Positions 1-9,146 of a DNA stretch of 61,552 nt are shown here, one piece after another. A program made the translations under genes and the position numbers. The notes below the pieces were generated by a model, which did not search any database, was not told the origin of the DNA, and saw nothing but the letters and a program-made list of their open reading frames with translations. The DNA comes from Citromicrobium sp. UBA3494 (GTDB lineage: Bacteria > Pseudomonadota > Alphaproteobacteria > Sphingomonadales > Sphingomonadaceae). Location of the stretch: NCBI GenBank assembly GCA_002377695.1, contig DFQH01000009.1, forward strand, positions 152,366 through 213,917, written 5' to 3'. Each line of letters starts with the position of its first letter. Positions within the stretch are counted from its first letter, which is position 1.

Positions 1-303
1 GCGCAGAAGAAGGCGAACCTCGCGCGCAAGACGCAGAAGACGCAGGACATCAAGGAAGTCAAAATGCGTCCGAACATCGACACGCACGATTACGACGTGA
101 AGATGCGCAACGTGAACAAGTTCATCGAGAACGGCGACAAGGTGAAGGTCACCCTGCGCTTCCGCGGTCGTGAAATGGCGCACCAGCAGATCGGCATGGA
201 CCTTCTGAACCGCGTCCGCGACGATGTGGAGGAAATCGCCAAGGTCGAAGCGTTCCCGCGCCTCGAAGGCCGCCAGATGCTGATGGTTCTCGCGCCCAAG
301 TAA
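1..303 (+). CDS. infC: translation initiation factor IF-3, C-terminal part
   Basis: The frame is open from the first base of the window, so the gene begins outside it and only about the last 100 residues are seen. They form the C-terminal domain of IF-3, which binds the 30S subunit, keeps it free of 50S and checks the start codon. Typical stretches are [29 protein letters not shown] and the ending [10 protein letters not shown]. The ATG at 64 is an internal methionine, not the start. No terminator is evident before the next gene 66 bp away. Confidence 0.95.
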   Translation, partial: AQKKANLARKTQKTQDIKEVKMRPNIDTHDYDVKMRNVNKFIENGDKVKVTLRFRGREMAHQQIGMDLLNRVRDDVEEIAKVEAFPRLEGRQMLMVLAPK

Positions 304-368
304 GCCCGGCAATCGGATAGCCCGACGCGGCGGCGGAACGGATGCCAAAGGATGCGAATTGAGTTCGC

Positions 369-971
369 ATGAACACTGCACGCCGTCTCGCCGCCCTTTG
401 CCTTGGCCTCTCCGCAATGTCGCTTGCCGCATGCGATGCGGCCAATGCCCCGCAGCCTTCGCCTCCGATCGAAGATGATGCGGGCGCGGTAGCGACGGCT
501 ACGCCCACCTCTGACGAAGAACCGAGCAGCGAAACGCCGCCGCCGGGCTACACCGATGGTTCGGGCGTCAACGAGGGCTATCCCGATCTGACCCCGGCGC
601 CGCTGGAGGGCGAGGCGGAGCGCGGCGAAAAGGGTGCGCGCAATGTCCTGCAATCCTTCGTGCGGGCGCTGGAGCTCAAGGAATTCGACCAGGCCTATGG
701 GCTGATGCGCGGCCAGGCGCGCGACAGCACCAGCGGCGCCGATTTGACCGAACAGTTCGCCGATTTCGGCACGATCAGCGTCTCCGCACCCGGCGGCCAG
801 CTGGAGGGCGCGGCAGGCACGACCTATTACAGCGCGCCCATTACGATCACCGGATCGAACGGCCAGGAGCTGACGGGCGAAATCGTGCTGAGCCGGGTCA
901 ACGACGTGCCCGGTGCCTCCGCCGATCAGTTGCGCTGGCACATACGCCAGTTCGATGTCGAACCTGGCTGA
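369..971 (+). CDS. putative lipoprotein of unknown function
   Basis: A 200-residue protein with an N-terminal signal sequence ending in a lipobox (SLAAC), so it is probably lipid-anchored in the cell envelope. After the cysteine comes a Pro/Glu/Thr-rich linker to about residue 95, then a compact domain in which ALELKEFDQAYGLMRG suggests a small helical or NTF2-like fold. I do not recognise the family with confidence. It follows infC on the same strand and is convergent with the next gene, with stop codons about 10 bp apart. Confidence 0.75.
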   Translation: MNTARRLAALCLGLSAMSLAACDAANAPQPSPPIEDDAGAVATATPTSDEEPSSETPPPGYTDGSGVNEGYPDLTPAPLEGEAERGEKGARNVLQSFVRALELKEFDQAYGLMRGQARDSTSGADLTEQFADFGTISVSAPGGQLEGAAGTTYYSAPITITGSNGQELTGEIVLSRVNDVPGASADQLRWHIRQFDVEPG

Positions 972-980
972 TGCAGCCGG

Positions 981-1640
981 CTATTCCACCCGAAAATCCA
1001 GCAGTGTGAAACGCGCAGGGCCGGTGGCGTAGACGCCGTGCCCGCGCAGAGGCGCGGAGCCGAAGGTGAAGCCCACTCTTTCGGCGCGGGCCAATGCTGC
1101 CTCGAACGCCCCCGGAATGGCTGAGCGCCGTTCGTGCGTCATCGCGTGCCATTCCTCATCGAAATCGATGGCGATCTCGTGCGTGCCGGGACTGAGCGGA
1201 ACCAGCCGGTCCTCGGGCGAATACCAGCGATAGCGCGGCGTGCGCATGGTCCATGTGTCGCCCGCGCGCTGGAAATAGAGCGAGATCGTCGCCGTGCCCT
1301 GCGGATCTTCCTGCGGCACGAAGCGCGTGCCGGGTGCCGCGTCGATCCGGTAGCGGATCACCATCCGGCTTGCTCCGGCGAGCGAACCGGCAGGCGCGGT
1401 GACATAGTGCACATGGCCTGCGCTCGCGCGCGGGTAGGGAAAATCGAACGCCGCCCCCTCGGGCGTCTCGCGCATGGTGGCGGGCAGCCCGGGCGAATGG
1501 TTCTTGCCCCTCACCGTCGGGCCGATCGACCATGTGGCGTCTGCGGTCTGCGCCATGAGCATGGCGCCCGGCGTCGCTGCCGCGCCAGCGAAGCAGGTCG
1601 CGGCGACACCCGCGCCGATCAGGAAATTGCGTCTTTTCAT
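981..1640 (-). CDS. secreted protein of unknown function with Tat-like signal
   Basis: A protein of about 219 residues from the ATG at 1640. The frame continues upstream, but this start gives a clear signal peptide beginning MKRRNFLIGAG, whose RRNFL resembles the twin-arginine motif. That would imply export of a folded protein to the periplasm. The mature part is rich in beta-strand-like segments and aromatic residues (YRWYSPEDRL, FTLLDFRVE), possibly a beta-sandwich. No catalytic motif was recognised. It is divergent from the DASS transporter gene, whose start lies 130 bp away. Confidence 0.7.
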   Translation of the reverse strand: MKRRNFLIGAGVAATCFAGAAATPGAMLMAQTADATWSIGPTVRGKNHSPGLPATMRETPEGAAFDFPYPRASAGHVHYVTAPAGSLAGASRMVIRYRIDAAPGTRFVPQEDPQGTATISLYFQRAGDTWTMRTPRYRWYSPEDRLVPLSPGTHEIAIDFDEEWHAMTHERRSAIPGAFEAALARAERVGFTFGSAPLRGHGVYATGPARFTLLDFRVE

Positions 1641-1769
1641 GGCCCCCGCCCTGGCAGACGGGCAATGCATCCGCGCTGAACGCCCGGCCCGCGCACCCCG
1701 CGCTATCCCCAGCGGCTCTTGCCGGAACCGCCTGAAACCCTATCACGGACGGCGCAGAGGGAGGGGAAC

Positions 1770-3176
1770 ATGGTTCGCAAGGCGGGGCTGGCGATCGGAG
1801 CCGGCGCGTTGCTGGTGACGACCTTCGCGCCGACACCGGAGGGTCTGTCGCGCGAAGGATTCATTGTTGCCGGCCTGGTCGTGCTGATGGCCGCATGGTG
1901 GATCACCGAAGCCCTGCCGCTGACCGCGACCGCGCTGATGCCTTTCCTCGTCCTCCCCTTCGCCGGGGTGATGGACGCGCGGGAGACGGCCAGCGCCTAC
2001 TACTCGCCGATCCTTTTCCTGCTGCTGGGCGGAGCCTTCATCGCACTGGCCATCGAACGCGTCGGCCTGCACCGCCGCCTCTCGCTCGGCATACTGCGGC
2101 TGGCCGGCCCGCGCGCCGGCCCCGGAAAGCTGCTGCTGGCCTTTATGGCCAGCGCGGCGATCCTTTCCATGATGATCTCCAACACCTCGACCGCGCTTAT
2201 CATGATGCCCGTCGCGCTCGCCGTGATCGCGAGTGCCGGGCTGGCCGAGGGGGATACCGAGGGCCTGTCAGGCGCGCTGCCGATGGGCATTGCCTTTGCG
2301 TGCAGTATCGGCGGGCTCGGCACGCTGGTCGGTTCGCCCACGAATGCCATCGCGGTCGGGCTGCTGGACCAGACGATCGGGGTGAAGATCAGCTTTGCCG
2401 TGTGGACCTTGTACGGCCTGCCGGTGGTGATCCTCGGCATCCCGCTGGCTGCCGCGATCATCGCACGCGTGCAGCGCGTGGGCACGCAGGCCTTCGATGC
2501 AGGTGCGGCGCGCGCTGCCATCCCGGTCGAGCGGACATGGAGCACGCCGGAAAAGCGTCTCGTGCCCGTGGTCGCCCTCACCTTCTTCCTCTGGATGGGC
2601 CAGCCGCTGCTCGGCCCCTTGCTCCCCGAGGGATCGCTGACCGACGGGACCATCGCCATCGCCGCGAGCCTGACGCTGTTCCTGCTGCCGGACGGCACAG
2701 GCCGCGCGCTGCTCGACTGGGAGGAGGCCAACCGTGCGCCCTGGGGGGTCATCATGATGTTCGGCGGCGGGCTGGCGCTGGCCGCGGGGATGACCGCCAG
2801 CGGGCTGGCCGCCTGGCTGGGCGACGCGCTGCTGCCGCTGGCCGCCGTGCCCCTGCTGCTGGTGGCCCTGTGCGTAGTCGCGCTGGTGATCCTCATCACC
2901 GAGTTTGCCAGCAACGTCGCCACCGCGTCGGCCATCGTCCCCGTGGTCGCCAGCCTGATCGTGGCGCTGGGCGCGCAGCCCGAACTGCTCGCCCTGCCGG
3001 TCGCGCTGGCGGCGAGCTGGGGCTTCATGCTGCCCGCCGGGACCGGGCCAAACGCCATTGCCTGGTCCACCGGGCGCATACGGATCGGCCGGATGGTAAC
3101 TGCCGGGCTGGTGCTGGACTTGCTTGGCATAGTCCTGATCGTGGGCGTGGTCTGGGCCGTCGCATCGCTGGTGTGA
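1770..3176 (+). CDS. DASS (SLC13) family anion:sodium symporter
   Basis: A 468-residue inner-membrane transporter with about 11-13 hydrophobic segments. It carries the paired SNT-type motifs of the divalent anion:sodium symporter family (MMISNTSTALIMMP near residue 140, and EFASNVATASAIVP in the second repeat) and the late motif PAGTGPNAIAWSTG. Family members import dicarboxylates such as succinate, or sulfate; the substrate cannot be told here. The ATG at 1770 was chosen because GAGGGG precedes it at good spacing; a frame-compatible ATG at 1719 lacks such a site. Confidence 0.9.
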   Translation: MVRKAGLAIGAGALLVTTFAPTPEGLSREGFIVAGLVVLMAAWWITEALPLTATALMPFLVLPFAGVMDARETASAYYSPILFLLLGGAFIALAIERVGLHRRLSLGILRLAGPRAGPGKLLLAFMASAAILSMMISNTSTALIMMPVALAVIASAGLAEGDTEGLSGALPMGIAFACSIGGLGTLVGSPTNAIAVGLLDQTIGVKISFAVWTLYGLPVVILGIPLAAAIIARVQRVGTQAFDAGAARAAIPVERTWSTPEKRLVPVVALTFFLWMGQPLLGPLLPEGSLTDGTIAIAASLTLFLLPDGTGRALLDWEEANRAPWGVIMMFGGGLALAAGMTASGLAAWLGDALLPLAAVPLLLVALCVVALVILITEFASNVATASAIVPVVASLIVALGAQPELLALPVALAASWGFMLPAGTGPNAIAWSTGRIRIGRMVTAGLVLDLLGIVLIVGVVWAVASLV

Positions 3177-3204
3177 CGCAGGCCACTTGATCGTGGAAAC
3201 CCGC

Positions 3205-3331
3205 CCGGCTAGTCGCGCGTTCGACAATCGGCAGCCGGTGGAGATGCGTTCCTGCGGAGGTTAGGAACGGGCCGCCTCCGGCCATGCCTCGAACCCGAGC
3301 CCCCGCCTCCCTGGGGGTGCATTTGAGGAGG
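3205..3331 (+). promoter_or_regulatory. hairpin-rich leader of the Cys/Met enzyme gene, candidate cis-regulatory RNA
   Basis: Five stem-loops can be drawn in a row: CCGGCT/AGCCGG (3205-3210 with 3233-3238), CGTTCC/GGAACG (3247-3252 with 3264-3269), GGCCG/CGGCC around loop CCTC (3270-3283), CTCG/CGAG (3288-3299) and CCCCC/GGGGG around loop GCCTCCCT (3300-3317). The ribosome binding site GAGGAGG (3325-3331) follows at once. Two loops carry CCTC or CCTCC, complementary both to this site and to GCGGAGG in the second loop. I could not fit it to the SAM-II or SAH riboswitch consensus from memory. Confidence 0.4.
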
Positions 3332-3339
3332 CCGTTCGC

Positions 3340-4656
3340 ATGACCGACGCCGTCGACGCAGTCGAAACCCCAACCCCCCGCCGCAAGCCCAAGCCCGAGA
3401 TCACCAAGATCGAAGGGCGCAAGATGAAGCCGTCCACGCTGATGATGGGCCATGGCTACGACCCCGCGCTGTCCGAAGGATCGCTCAAGGCGCCGATCTT
3501 CCTCACCAGCACCTTCGCCTTCGAAAGCGCGGCCGCGGGCAAGCGCCACTTCGAAGGCATCACCGGCATGCGTGAAGGCGGCGCGGAAGGCCTCGTCTAT
3601 TCGCGCTTCAACGGCCCCAACCAGGAAATCCTGGAGGATCGCCTCGCCATCTGGGACGGCGCGGAGGACGCGCTGTGTTTCTCCAGCGGGATGACCGCGA
3701 TCTGCGTGATGATGATGGCCTATTGCAGTGCGGGCGATGTGATCGTGCACTCCGGCCCGCTCTATGCCGCCAGCGAAGGCTTCGTGGCCAAGATTCTGAG
3801 CAAGTTCGGCGTCAAGTATATCGACTTCCCCGCTGGCGCCACGCGTGAGGAATTCGACGAGGTTCTCTCCAAGGCGAAGGACATGGCGAGCGAGAACGGC
3901 GGCAAGGTCGCCATGATCTACCTCGAAAGTCCGGGCAACCCGACCAACGCGCTGGTGGATATCGAGATGGTCCGCGATGCGCGCGATGCGGCGCTTACAC
4001 CGGATTGCCCGATCGCCATCGACAACACCTTCCTCGGGCCGCTGTGGCAGCGCCCGCTGGAACATGGCGCAGATATCGTGTGCTATTCGCTGACCAAATA
4101 TGTCGGCGGCCATTCGGACCTCGTCGCGGGCAGCATCGCGGGCGACGAGAAGTGGATGAACCCGGTCCGCATGATCCGCAACACGATGGGCGGCATCGCC
4201 GATCCGAACACCGCCTGGATGCTGCTGCGTTCGCTGGAGACCGTCGAGCTGCGGATGCAGCGCGCGGGGGAGAATGCGGAGAAGGTGTGCGATTTCCTCG
4301 CCAAGCATCCCAAGGTCGAAGGGCTCGGCTATCTCGGCATGCTGAAGGACGAGCGGCAGAAGGACATCTACGCGCGCCACTGCCTCGGCGCAGGCTCCAC
4401 CTTCTCGCTGTTCCTGAAAGGCGGCGAAGAGGAAAGCTTCCGCTTCCTCGACGCGCTGAAAGTGGCAAAGCTTGCCGTCAGCCTGGGCGGTACGGAAACG
4501 CTCGCCAGCCATCCCGCCAGCATGACGCACCTCTCGGTCGCGCACGGTCGCCGTCAGGAGCTTGGCATTACCGATAGCCTGGTGCGGATCAGCATCGGGA
4601 TCGAGGATCCGGACGATCTGATCGCCGACTTCGAACAGGCGCTCGAAGCGGTCTGA
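3340..4656 (+). CDS. cystathionine gamma-synthase family PLP enzyme
   Basis: A 438-residue member of the Cys/Met-metabolism PLP-dependent family (fold type I). The motif YSLTKYVGGHSD supplies the PLP lysine at residue 253, and YLESPGNPTN, AIDNTF and the C-terminal RISIGIEDPDDLI are family signatures. A 30-40 residue charged extension precedes the usual start. The family covers cystathionine synthase and lyase, methionine gamma-lyase and O-acetylhomoserine sulfhydrylase; sequence reading alone cannot separate them. GAGGAGG stands 8 nt before the ATG, behind a structured leader. Confidence 0.9.
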   Translation: MTDAVDAVETPTPRRKPKPEITKIEGRKMKPSTLMMGHGYDPALSEGSLKAPIFLTSTFAFESAAAGKRHFEGITGMREGGAEGLVYSRFNGPNQEILEDRLAIWDGAEDALCFSSGMTAICVMMMAYCSAGDVIVHSGPLYAASEGFVAKILSKFGVKYIDFPAGATREEFDEVLSKAKDMASENGGKVAMIYLESPGNPTNALVDIEMVRDARDAALTPDCPIAIDNTFLGPLWQRPLEHGADIVCYSLTKYVGGHSDLVAGSIAGDEKWMNPVRMIRNTMGGIADPNTAWMLLRSLETVELRMQRAGENAEKVCDFLAKHPKVEGLGYLGMLKDERQKDIYARHCLGAGSTFSLFLKGGEEESFRFLDALKVAKLAVSLGGTETLASHPASMTHLSVAHGRRQELGITDSLVRISIGIEDPDDLIADFEQALEAV

Positions 4657-4678
4657 TCCTTTCGAAGAAGGAAAATGA

Positions 4679-4713
4679 ATGGGCGGAGGCTTTCGGGCCC
4701 CCGCCCATTTTTT
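4679..4713 (+). terminator. rho-independent terminator after the PLP enzyme gene
   Basis: Stem ATGGGCGG/CCGCCCAT (4679-4686 with 4701-4708) with an inner GGC/GCC pair, followed by a run of six T. It lies between two convergent genes, ending the plus-strand gene and overlapping the last bases downstream of the TonB receptor. Confidence 0.85.
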
Positions 4714-4716
4714 GCG

Positions 4717-7134
4717 TCAATCGCCGAAGCGCGCGGTCACTTCGATGCCGAACAGGCGCGGTTCGGCCGGGATGTAGGTCGGGATGCGGAAGGAGCCGCC
4801 CGTGTTGCCCGCGTCGAGCAGGTAATTCTCGTCGAAGGCATTGTGGATGAAGCCCGCGATCTCGAACCGCTCGTGGTCGATCGAGATGCCCGCACGCGCA
4901 TTGACCAGCGTGACCGGCCCCTGCGAGATCGGGTCCGGGCGGGTCGCGCTGGGCAGTTCGAACACGATCCGGCTCCGGTACGTCACGCTGGGCGTGGCAA
5001 AGAAGCGCGCGCCATCGCCGATCGGAACATCGAGCGTGAAGCCGCCCGCAGCCTGCCATTCCGGCTGCAGGCGGAAGCGCGCGCCGGCGAACCGGCCATT
5101 GCCCGCTTCATCGTCGATCCCGCCGTCGATATAGCCGACATTGCCGAACAGGCTGAACCAGTCGGACGCCTGCACCGCGATCTCCGCCTCGACACCCAGG
5201 TTGCTCGCGCTACCGGCGCTCTGCGTGATGAAGGAACCGAGGTTGTTCGGGTCCTCGACCGACACCTGGAAGTTGTCGTAGACCTGATAATAGACGCCGA
5301 GCGAGCCTGACAGCGGGCCGGTGGCGAGCTTGAGGCCGCCCTCGTAGTTCCACACGGTCTCCTGTGCGACAAGGTCCGAACCATCGGCGGCGAAACCACC
5401 GGCATCGACCTGCACCACCGGCGAACGGCGGCCCTTCGAAACCGTGGCGAACACGTTCACATCGGGGCTGATCCGATAGAGCACGTTGAAGCGCGGCAGC
5501 CACGCATCGAAGCTTTCCTCGGCGGTGATGGTCTGCCCGCCGGTGTCGGTCTGGCCGGGAATCAGCGAAACCGCCAGGCTGGGTAGAGCGGTCAGCAGCT
5601 GCGTGCGCAGAGCCGCGGGCAGCAGGCTCGGGAACACCGGTGCCGGAACGTCGGCGCGGAAGCCCGACCACCGGTCTTCCCACAGGTAACGCACGCCCGC
5701 CGTCAGCTCCAGGCTGTCGGTCGGCAGGAAGGTGACATCGGCGAAGACCGAATAGCTGTCGTTCTGGCCCTGGTTCTCGAACACGGAGGCATAGGGCAGC
5801 GCGCTGAGCGCACCGCCGGTCAGCGCCGCGGTGAGCCCGGTCGCCGGCGACGAACCATCGGGCGCAACGCAGGGGACGCCGGGAACCGCGGGCGCGCCGA
5901 AGACCGTGGTGAGGCACTGGATGAACAGGCCTTCCTCGGTCGCGAACGGCACGTTCTGGATGCCGTCTTCGGTGAAGACGTTCCAGCCGAACGAACCGCG
6001 CAGGCGGTCGCCAATATAGGTGAAGCGCCCCTCGTGGCTGAACTGGTCGCCCTTCGAGATTTCGGCAAATTCGAGGAACGGCGCGGCGGAACCATCGGCG
6101 TCGAAGATCTCGTCGCTGTCGAACTTGCGGTAGCCGTTGACGGTGGTGAAGCTCCAGTTGTCGGAGAAGACCCATTCGGCCGTCAGGTTGATGTCGTACA
6201 CTTCGCGGTCGAGGCCCAGCTGATCGCCGCCCAGGGCTGCGGCCCCGGCAGGATAGCCGCCCAGGTTCGCATCCTCGAACGCGTTCGCAGCGCCGCCAGG
6301 CGCGCCGGCAAAGGCCGGGAAGAAACCAGAGATGAAGGGCGTGCCGCCGTGGCGCTGCTGGTCGTAGGTGCCGATCAGGTCGATGGTGATGTCGGGCGTG
6401 GGCGTGAAGCGCAGCGAACCGCGCGCGCCGAACTGGTTCTTCGCGTACAGGTCTTCGGTCTGACTGGTGGACAGATTTTCGACATAGCCGTCACGCGTGC
6501 GCCATTCGAAGGCAATGCGCCCGGCAACCACATCCGAACCGGCATTGATGAAGCCGGAAAGCAGCGTCGCGTCATAGTTGCCGGTGCCTCCGGTGATCGC
6601 GGCGGAAAGGCCGGGCTTCGGCTTGGCGGAGACCAGGCTGATCGCGCCTACCGCCGATGCGGTGCCGAACAGGGTAGCCTGCGGGCCCTTGATGACCTCG
6701 ACCCGCTCCATGTCGTAGATCGCCTGGTACGACCCGCGCGAACGCGAGATATCGACACCGTTGTAATAGAGCGTCACGCGCGGGCCCTGCTGGGCCGAAC
6801 CGCTGTCGGACGTGATCCCGCGGATCACGATGCCGGGATTATTGGCGCTCTGTTCCTGGATGTTGAGACCGGGAACGTAGTTGGAAAGCTCGTCCAGATC
6901 GGTCACGCCCAGATCGGAAATATGCTCTCCGGTCAGCGCGCTGATGGTGATCGGCACGTCCTGGGCGCGCTGTTCGATCTTCTGCGCGGTGACGACGATT
7001 TCGTTGCCCACGCTTTCGGGCACGGCTTCGTCACCCTCCGGCGCGACGGGCGATTGAGCGAGCGCGGCGGCGGGCAGAAGCGCGGCGGTGCCGAGCAGGA
7101 CGAAACGGATTGTGGAAATGGACGAAGAGCGCAT
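4717..7134 (-). CDS. TonB-dependent outer-membrane receptor
   Basis: An 805-residue receptor. The ATG at 7134 starts a clean signal peptide ending ALAQ; the longer open frame upstream is arginine-rich and non-coding in character. Next come a TonB-box-like segment (NEIVVTAQK), a plug domain to about residue 160 (GVTDLDELSNYVPGLNIQ, VEVIKGPQATLFGTASAVGA) and a beta-barrel ending in the TonB receptor C-terminal pattern LFGIEVTARFGD. Such proteins import siderophores, cobalamin or plant-derived compounds using TonB energy. No substrate-specific partner gene lies beside it. Confidence 0.92.
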   Translation of the reverse strand: MRSSSISTIRFVLLGTAALLPAAALAQSPVAPEGDEAVPESVGNEIVVTAQKIEQRAQDVPITISALTGEHISDLGVTDLDELSNYVPGLNIQEQSANNPGIVIRGITSDSGSAQQGPRVTLYYNGVDISRSRGSYQAIYDMERVEVIKGPQATLFGTASAVGAISLVSAKPKPGLSAAITGGTGNYDATLLSGFINAGSDVVAGRIAFEWRTRDGYVENLSTSQTEDLYAKNQFGARGSLRFTPTPDITIDLIGTYDQQRHGGTPFISGFFPAFAGAPGGAANAFEDANLGGYPAGAAALGGDQLGLDREVYDINLTAEWVFSDNWSFTTVNGYRKFDSDEIFDADGSAAPFLEFAEISKGDQFSHEGRFTYIGDRLRGSFGWNVFTEDGIQNVPFATEEGLFIQCLTTVFGAPAVPGVPCVAPDGSSPATGLTAALTGGALSALPYASVFENQGQNDSYSVFADVTFLPTDSLELTAGVRYLWEDRWSGFRADVPAPVFPSLLPAALRTQLLTALPSLAVSLIPGQTDTGGQTITAEESFDAWLPRFNVLYRISPDVNVFATVSKGRRSPVVQVDAGGFAADGSDLVAQETVWNYEGGLKLATGPLSGSLGVYYQVYDNFQVSVEDPNNLGSFITQSAGSASNLGVEAEIAVQASDWFSLFGNVGYIDGGIDDEAGNGRFAGARFRLQPEWQAAGGFTLDVPIGDGARFFATPSVTYRSRIVFELPSATRPDPISQGPVTLVNARAGISIDHERFEIAGFIHNAFDENYLLDAGNTGGSFRIPTYIPAEPRLFGIEVTARFGD

Positions 7135-7261
7135 GGCGAGACCCCTTATGCTGCGTGTGCGAAGGGGCGTTAGGCCGGTCGCATGACCGAACCGCGTCTG
7201 TCGGGTTACGCTTTGGTGAAGCCTTCCGTTTTTCCTGCAAATATCGACGCGCCGCGGCGGT

Positions 7262-7927
7262 CTAGCAATCGATCGCAACCCCGTCCGGCGCGGGAGGGGG
7301 TATCTGCGGAGGTGGCGGCGGGGACCCTGGTGAAGAGGCGACCGGCGGCGGAACTGCGGCGGGCGGCGGATCAGTTCTCGCGCGGCGTTGCTCGATCTCG
7401 CGCTGGGCGGCCATCTCCGCCTCATAACGGGCCTGCTCCGCATCCTCGTCCTCGCGCGTCCAGCGGCGCAATTCCGCGCGGCACTTCCCCGAAGCCAGGA
7501 TCAGCCGGTCCTCGCCCGAAAGGGTCATGTCCGCCGCGCCATGCGTGAGCACGCGGTAGGCCGATCTCGCGGGCGTATCGGCGCAAGCGGCCAGCGTGCT
7601 GGTGTAGATGCGTTCGCCGGTGCGCTCGTCGATCCCGCTCACGCCCCAGTAATTGCACCCGTCCCGCCCGGCTACGATCTCGCCATCGGCTATCGTGACG
7701 AGGAATTTCTCCTGGAACACCTCATCGTCGTTGATCGTCAGAGCCCGCCAGGTGCCGCGCTCCGGACCGTCGAACCACGCGCGCCAGTCGACCAGTGGAC
7801 TATCCCTGAAGCCCAGCAGCAGCGAGGCCGGTAGCGCCAGCACCAGTGCCGGCAGCAGCAGGCGCACCGTCCATGTCTCGAAAGCCCCGCCCCGGTTAGG
7901 GCGACCGCGAGAGTTCACCCCATCCAC
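7262..7927 (-). CDS. membrane-anchored META/HslJ-like protein
   Basis: A 221-residue protein with one N-terminal membrane segment (about residues 20-40), a globular region whose GRDGCNYWGVSG resembles the conserved G-C-N-x-x-x-G core of META/HslJ domains, and a long Pro-rich C-terminal tail ending in cysteine. The domain assignment is tentative. Its start overlaps the stop of the J-domain gene by 13 nt, so the two are probably translationally coupled. Confidence 0.65.
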   Translation of the reverse strand: MDGVNSRGRPNRGGAFETWTVRLLLPALVLALPASLLLGFRDSPLVDWRAWFDGPERGTWRALTINDDEVFQEKFLVTIADGEIVAGRDGCNYWGVSGIDERTGERIYTSTLAACADTPARSAYRVLTHGAADMTLSGEDRLILASGKCRAELRRWTREDEDAEQARYEAEMAAQREIEQRRARTDPPPAAVPPPVASSPGSPPPPPQIPPPAPDGVAIDC

Positions 7928-8448
7928 TCGCGCCGCGCTTCGGCGGCCTTGAGCACTTCGTAGGCGACCTGCAGCTTCTGGAATTCGGCGGCGGCTTCCT
8001 TGTCGCCAGGCTTCACGTCCGGGTGCACGGTCTTGGCTTTCTCACGCCATGCGCGCTTGATCGTCGCGAAATCGGCATCGGCTTCGAGCTCGAGCACGTC
8101 GAGCGCGCGCATCTCGTCCGCAGAGCGCGATCCATCGCCCGATCCGCCCCAGCTATAATGCGATGCTTCGGCATAGCCCGCGTTGTCGCGCTGCTCCGTA
8201 CGCGCGCGTTCTGCGGCCTGCTCCTTATCCAGCCCTTCGAAGTAGTCCCAACCCTTGTTGTACTCCGCCGCGTGGCGTTGACAAAAATACCAACGGTCCG
8301 GACTATTGGGAGACTTGGGCGCGGGGCAATCGCCCTTTTCCTCGCAGCCATGGCGATCGCACAGGCGCACGGTCGCCGCCTCGCGGCTTTCCTCGTAGCC
8401 ACGCCAGCGCGGGAAACCCCAATCGTTCGATCTGCGTGCTCTGGCCAT
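7915..8448 (-). CDS. J-domain (DnaJ-like) co-chaperone
   Basis: A 177-residue protein. Residues about 113-177 form a J domain: ALDVLELEADADFATIKRAW, then the HPD tripeptide in KTVHPDVKPGD needed to stimulate the ATPase of a DnaK-type Hsp70. The N-terminal half has a cysteine/histidine cluster (CDRHGC, a further Cys in GDCPAP, CQRH), possibly a zinc site. J domain at the C terminus is the reverse of classical DnaJ and recurs in alphaproteobacterial DnaJ-like proteins. It overlaps the META-like gene. Confidence 0.88.
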   Translation of the reverse strand: MARARRSNDWGFPRWRGYEESREAATVRLCDRHGCEEKGDCPAPKSPNSPDRWYFCQRHAAEYNKGWDYFEGLDKEQAAERARTEQRDNAGYAEASHYSWGGSGDGSRSADEMRALDVLELEADADFATIKRAWREKAKTVHPDVKPGDKEAAAEFQKLQVAYEVLKAAEARREWMG

Positions 8449-8506
8449 CGGTCCAATCTACGCTGCCTCAGCCATCTCGCAACCTTGCGTTGTCGAAACG
8501 GCGGAC

Positions 8507-8543
8507 AAAAAAGGCGGGCGCCCCTGCCGGACCGCCCGCCTTT
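8507..8543 (-). terminator. terminator of the tol-pal transcription unit
   Basis: Read on the minus strand after the pal stop: stem AAGGCGGGCG/CGCCCGCCTT with a GC-rich loop, followed by six T. Confidence 0.85.
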
Positions 8544-8563
8544 CATTGTAAAGCAGTTGGTGC

Positions 8564-9073
8564 CTAGTCGATAACGACCGTCACCGCGCGGCGGTTCTGC
8601 GCCCATGCCTGCGGCGTGGAGGCGGTCGCCACGGGGCGTTCCTCGCCATAGCTCACGGTGCGGATGCGGTTGGCCGCAACGCCAAGGCTGACGAGATAGT
8701 TCTTCGCCGAGTTGGCCCGGCGCTCGCCCAGCGCGAGGTTGTATTCGCGTGTGCCGCGTTCGTCGGCGTGGCCTTCGATCGTGACGGTAACATTGGGATA
8801 GCGGGCCATGTACTGCGCCTGGGTCTGCAGGGCGGCAGCATCGGCGGTGTCGATGTTATAGCGATCCGTGTCGAAATAGATGACGTTCTGGCCGTTCACC
8901 GCATCGACGAAATGCTCCTGCGTGCCCTCGCGCGGGCCGCTGGTGTAATCGCCGCCGGTGTCGGGCTGGCTCACGCCGGGTTCGGGCGGAAGCTGGTCGG
9001 GCGGGCTGGATTTGCAGGCCGCCAGCGACACGGTGGCCGAAAGGACGATCGCTGCTGCAATACGAGAATTCAT
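8564..9073 (-). CDS. pal: peptidoglycan-associated lipoprotein Pal
   Basis: A 169-residue outer-membrane lipoprotein with a lipobox (SLAAC, lipidated Cys20) and an OmpA-like peptidoglycan-binding domain over residues 55-169. Diagnostic segments are VIYFDTDRYNID and EGHADERGTREYNLALGERR. It binds peptidoglycan and TolB and helps constrict the outer membrane during division. It is the last gene of the tol cluster, 73 bp after tolB, with a strong terminator behind it. Confidence 0.96.
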   Translation of the reverse strand: MNSRIAAAIVLSATVSLAACKSSPPDQLPPEPGVSQPDTGGDYTSGPREGTQEHFVDAVNGQNVIYFDTDRYNIDTADAAALQTQAQYMARYPNVTVTIEGHADERGTREYNLALGERRANSAKNYLVSLGVAANRIRTVSYGEERPVATASTPQAWAQNRRAVTVVID

Positions 9074-9146
9074 AGGTCTCTCCTCACTAAATTGCCTTCA
9101 TTCGTCGGTGCGACCCCACGAAAGAGCGTCTGGTCCCCCTAACGCA

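Noticed and set aside
3181..3340. SAM-II or SAH riboswitch before the Cys/Met enzyme
   Set aside because: The region is structured, but I could not match the conserved core bases of either class; kept only as an unassigned leader.
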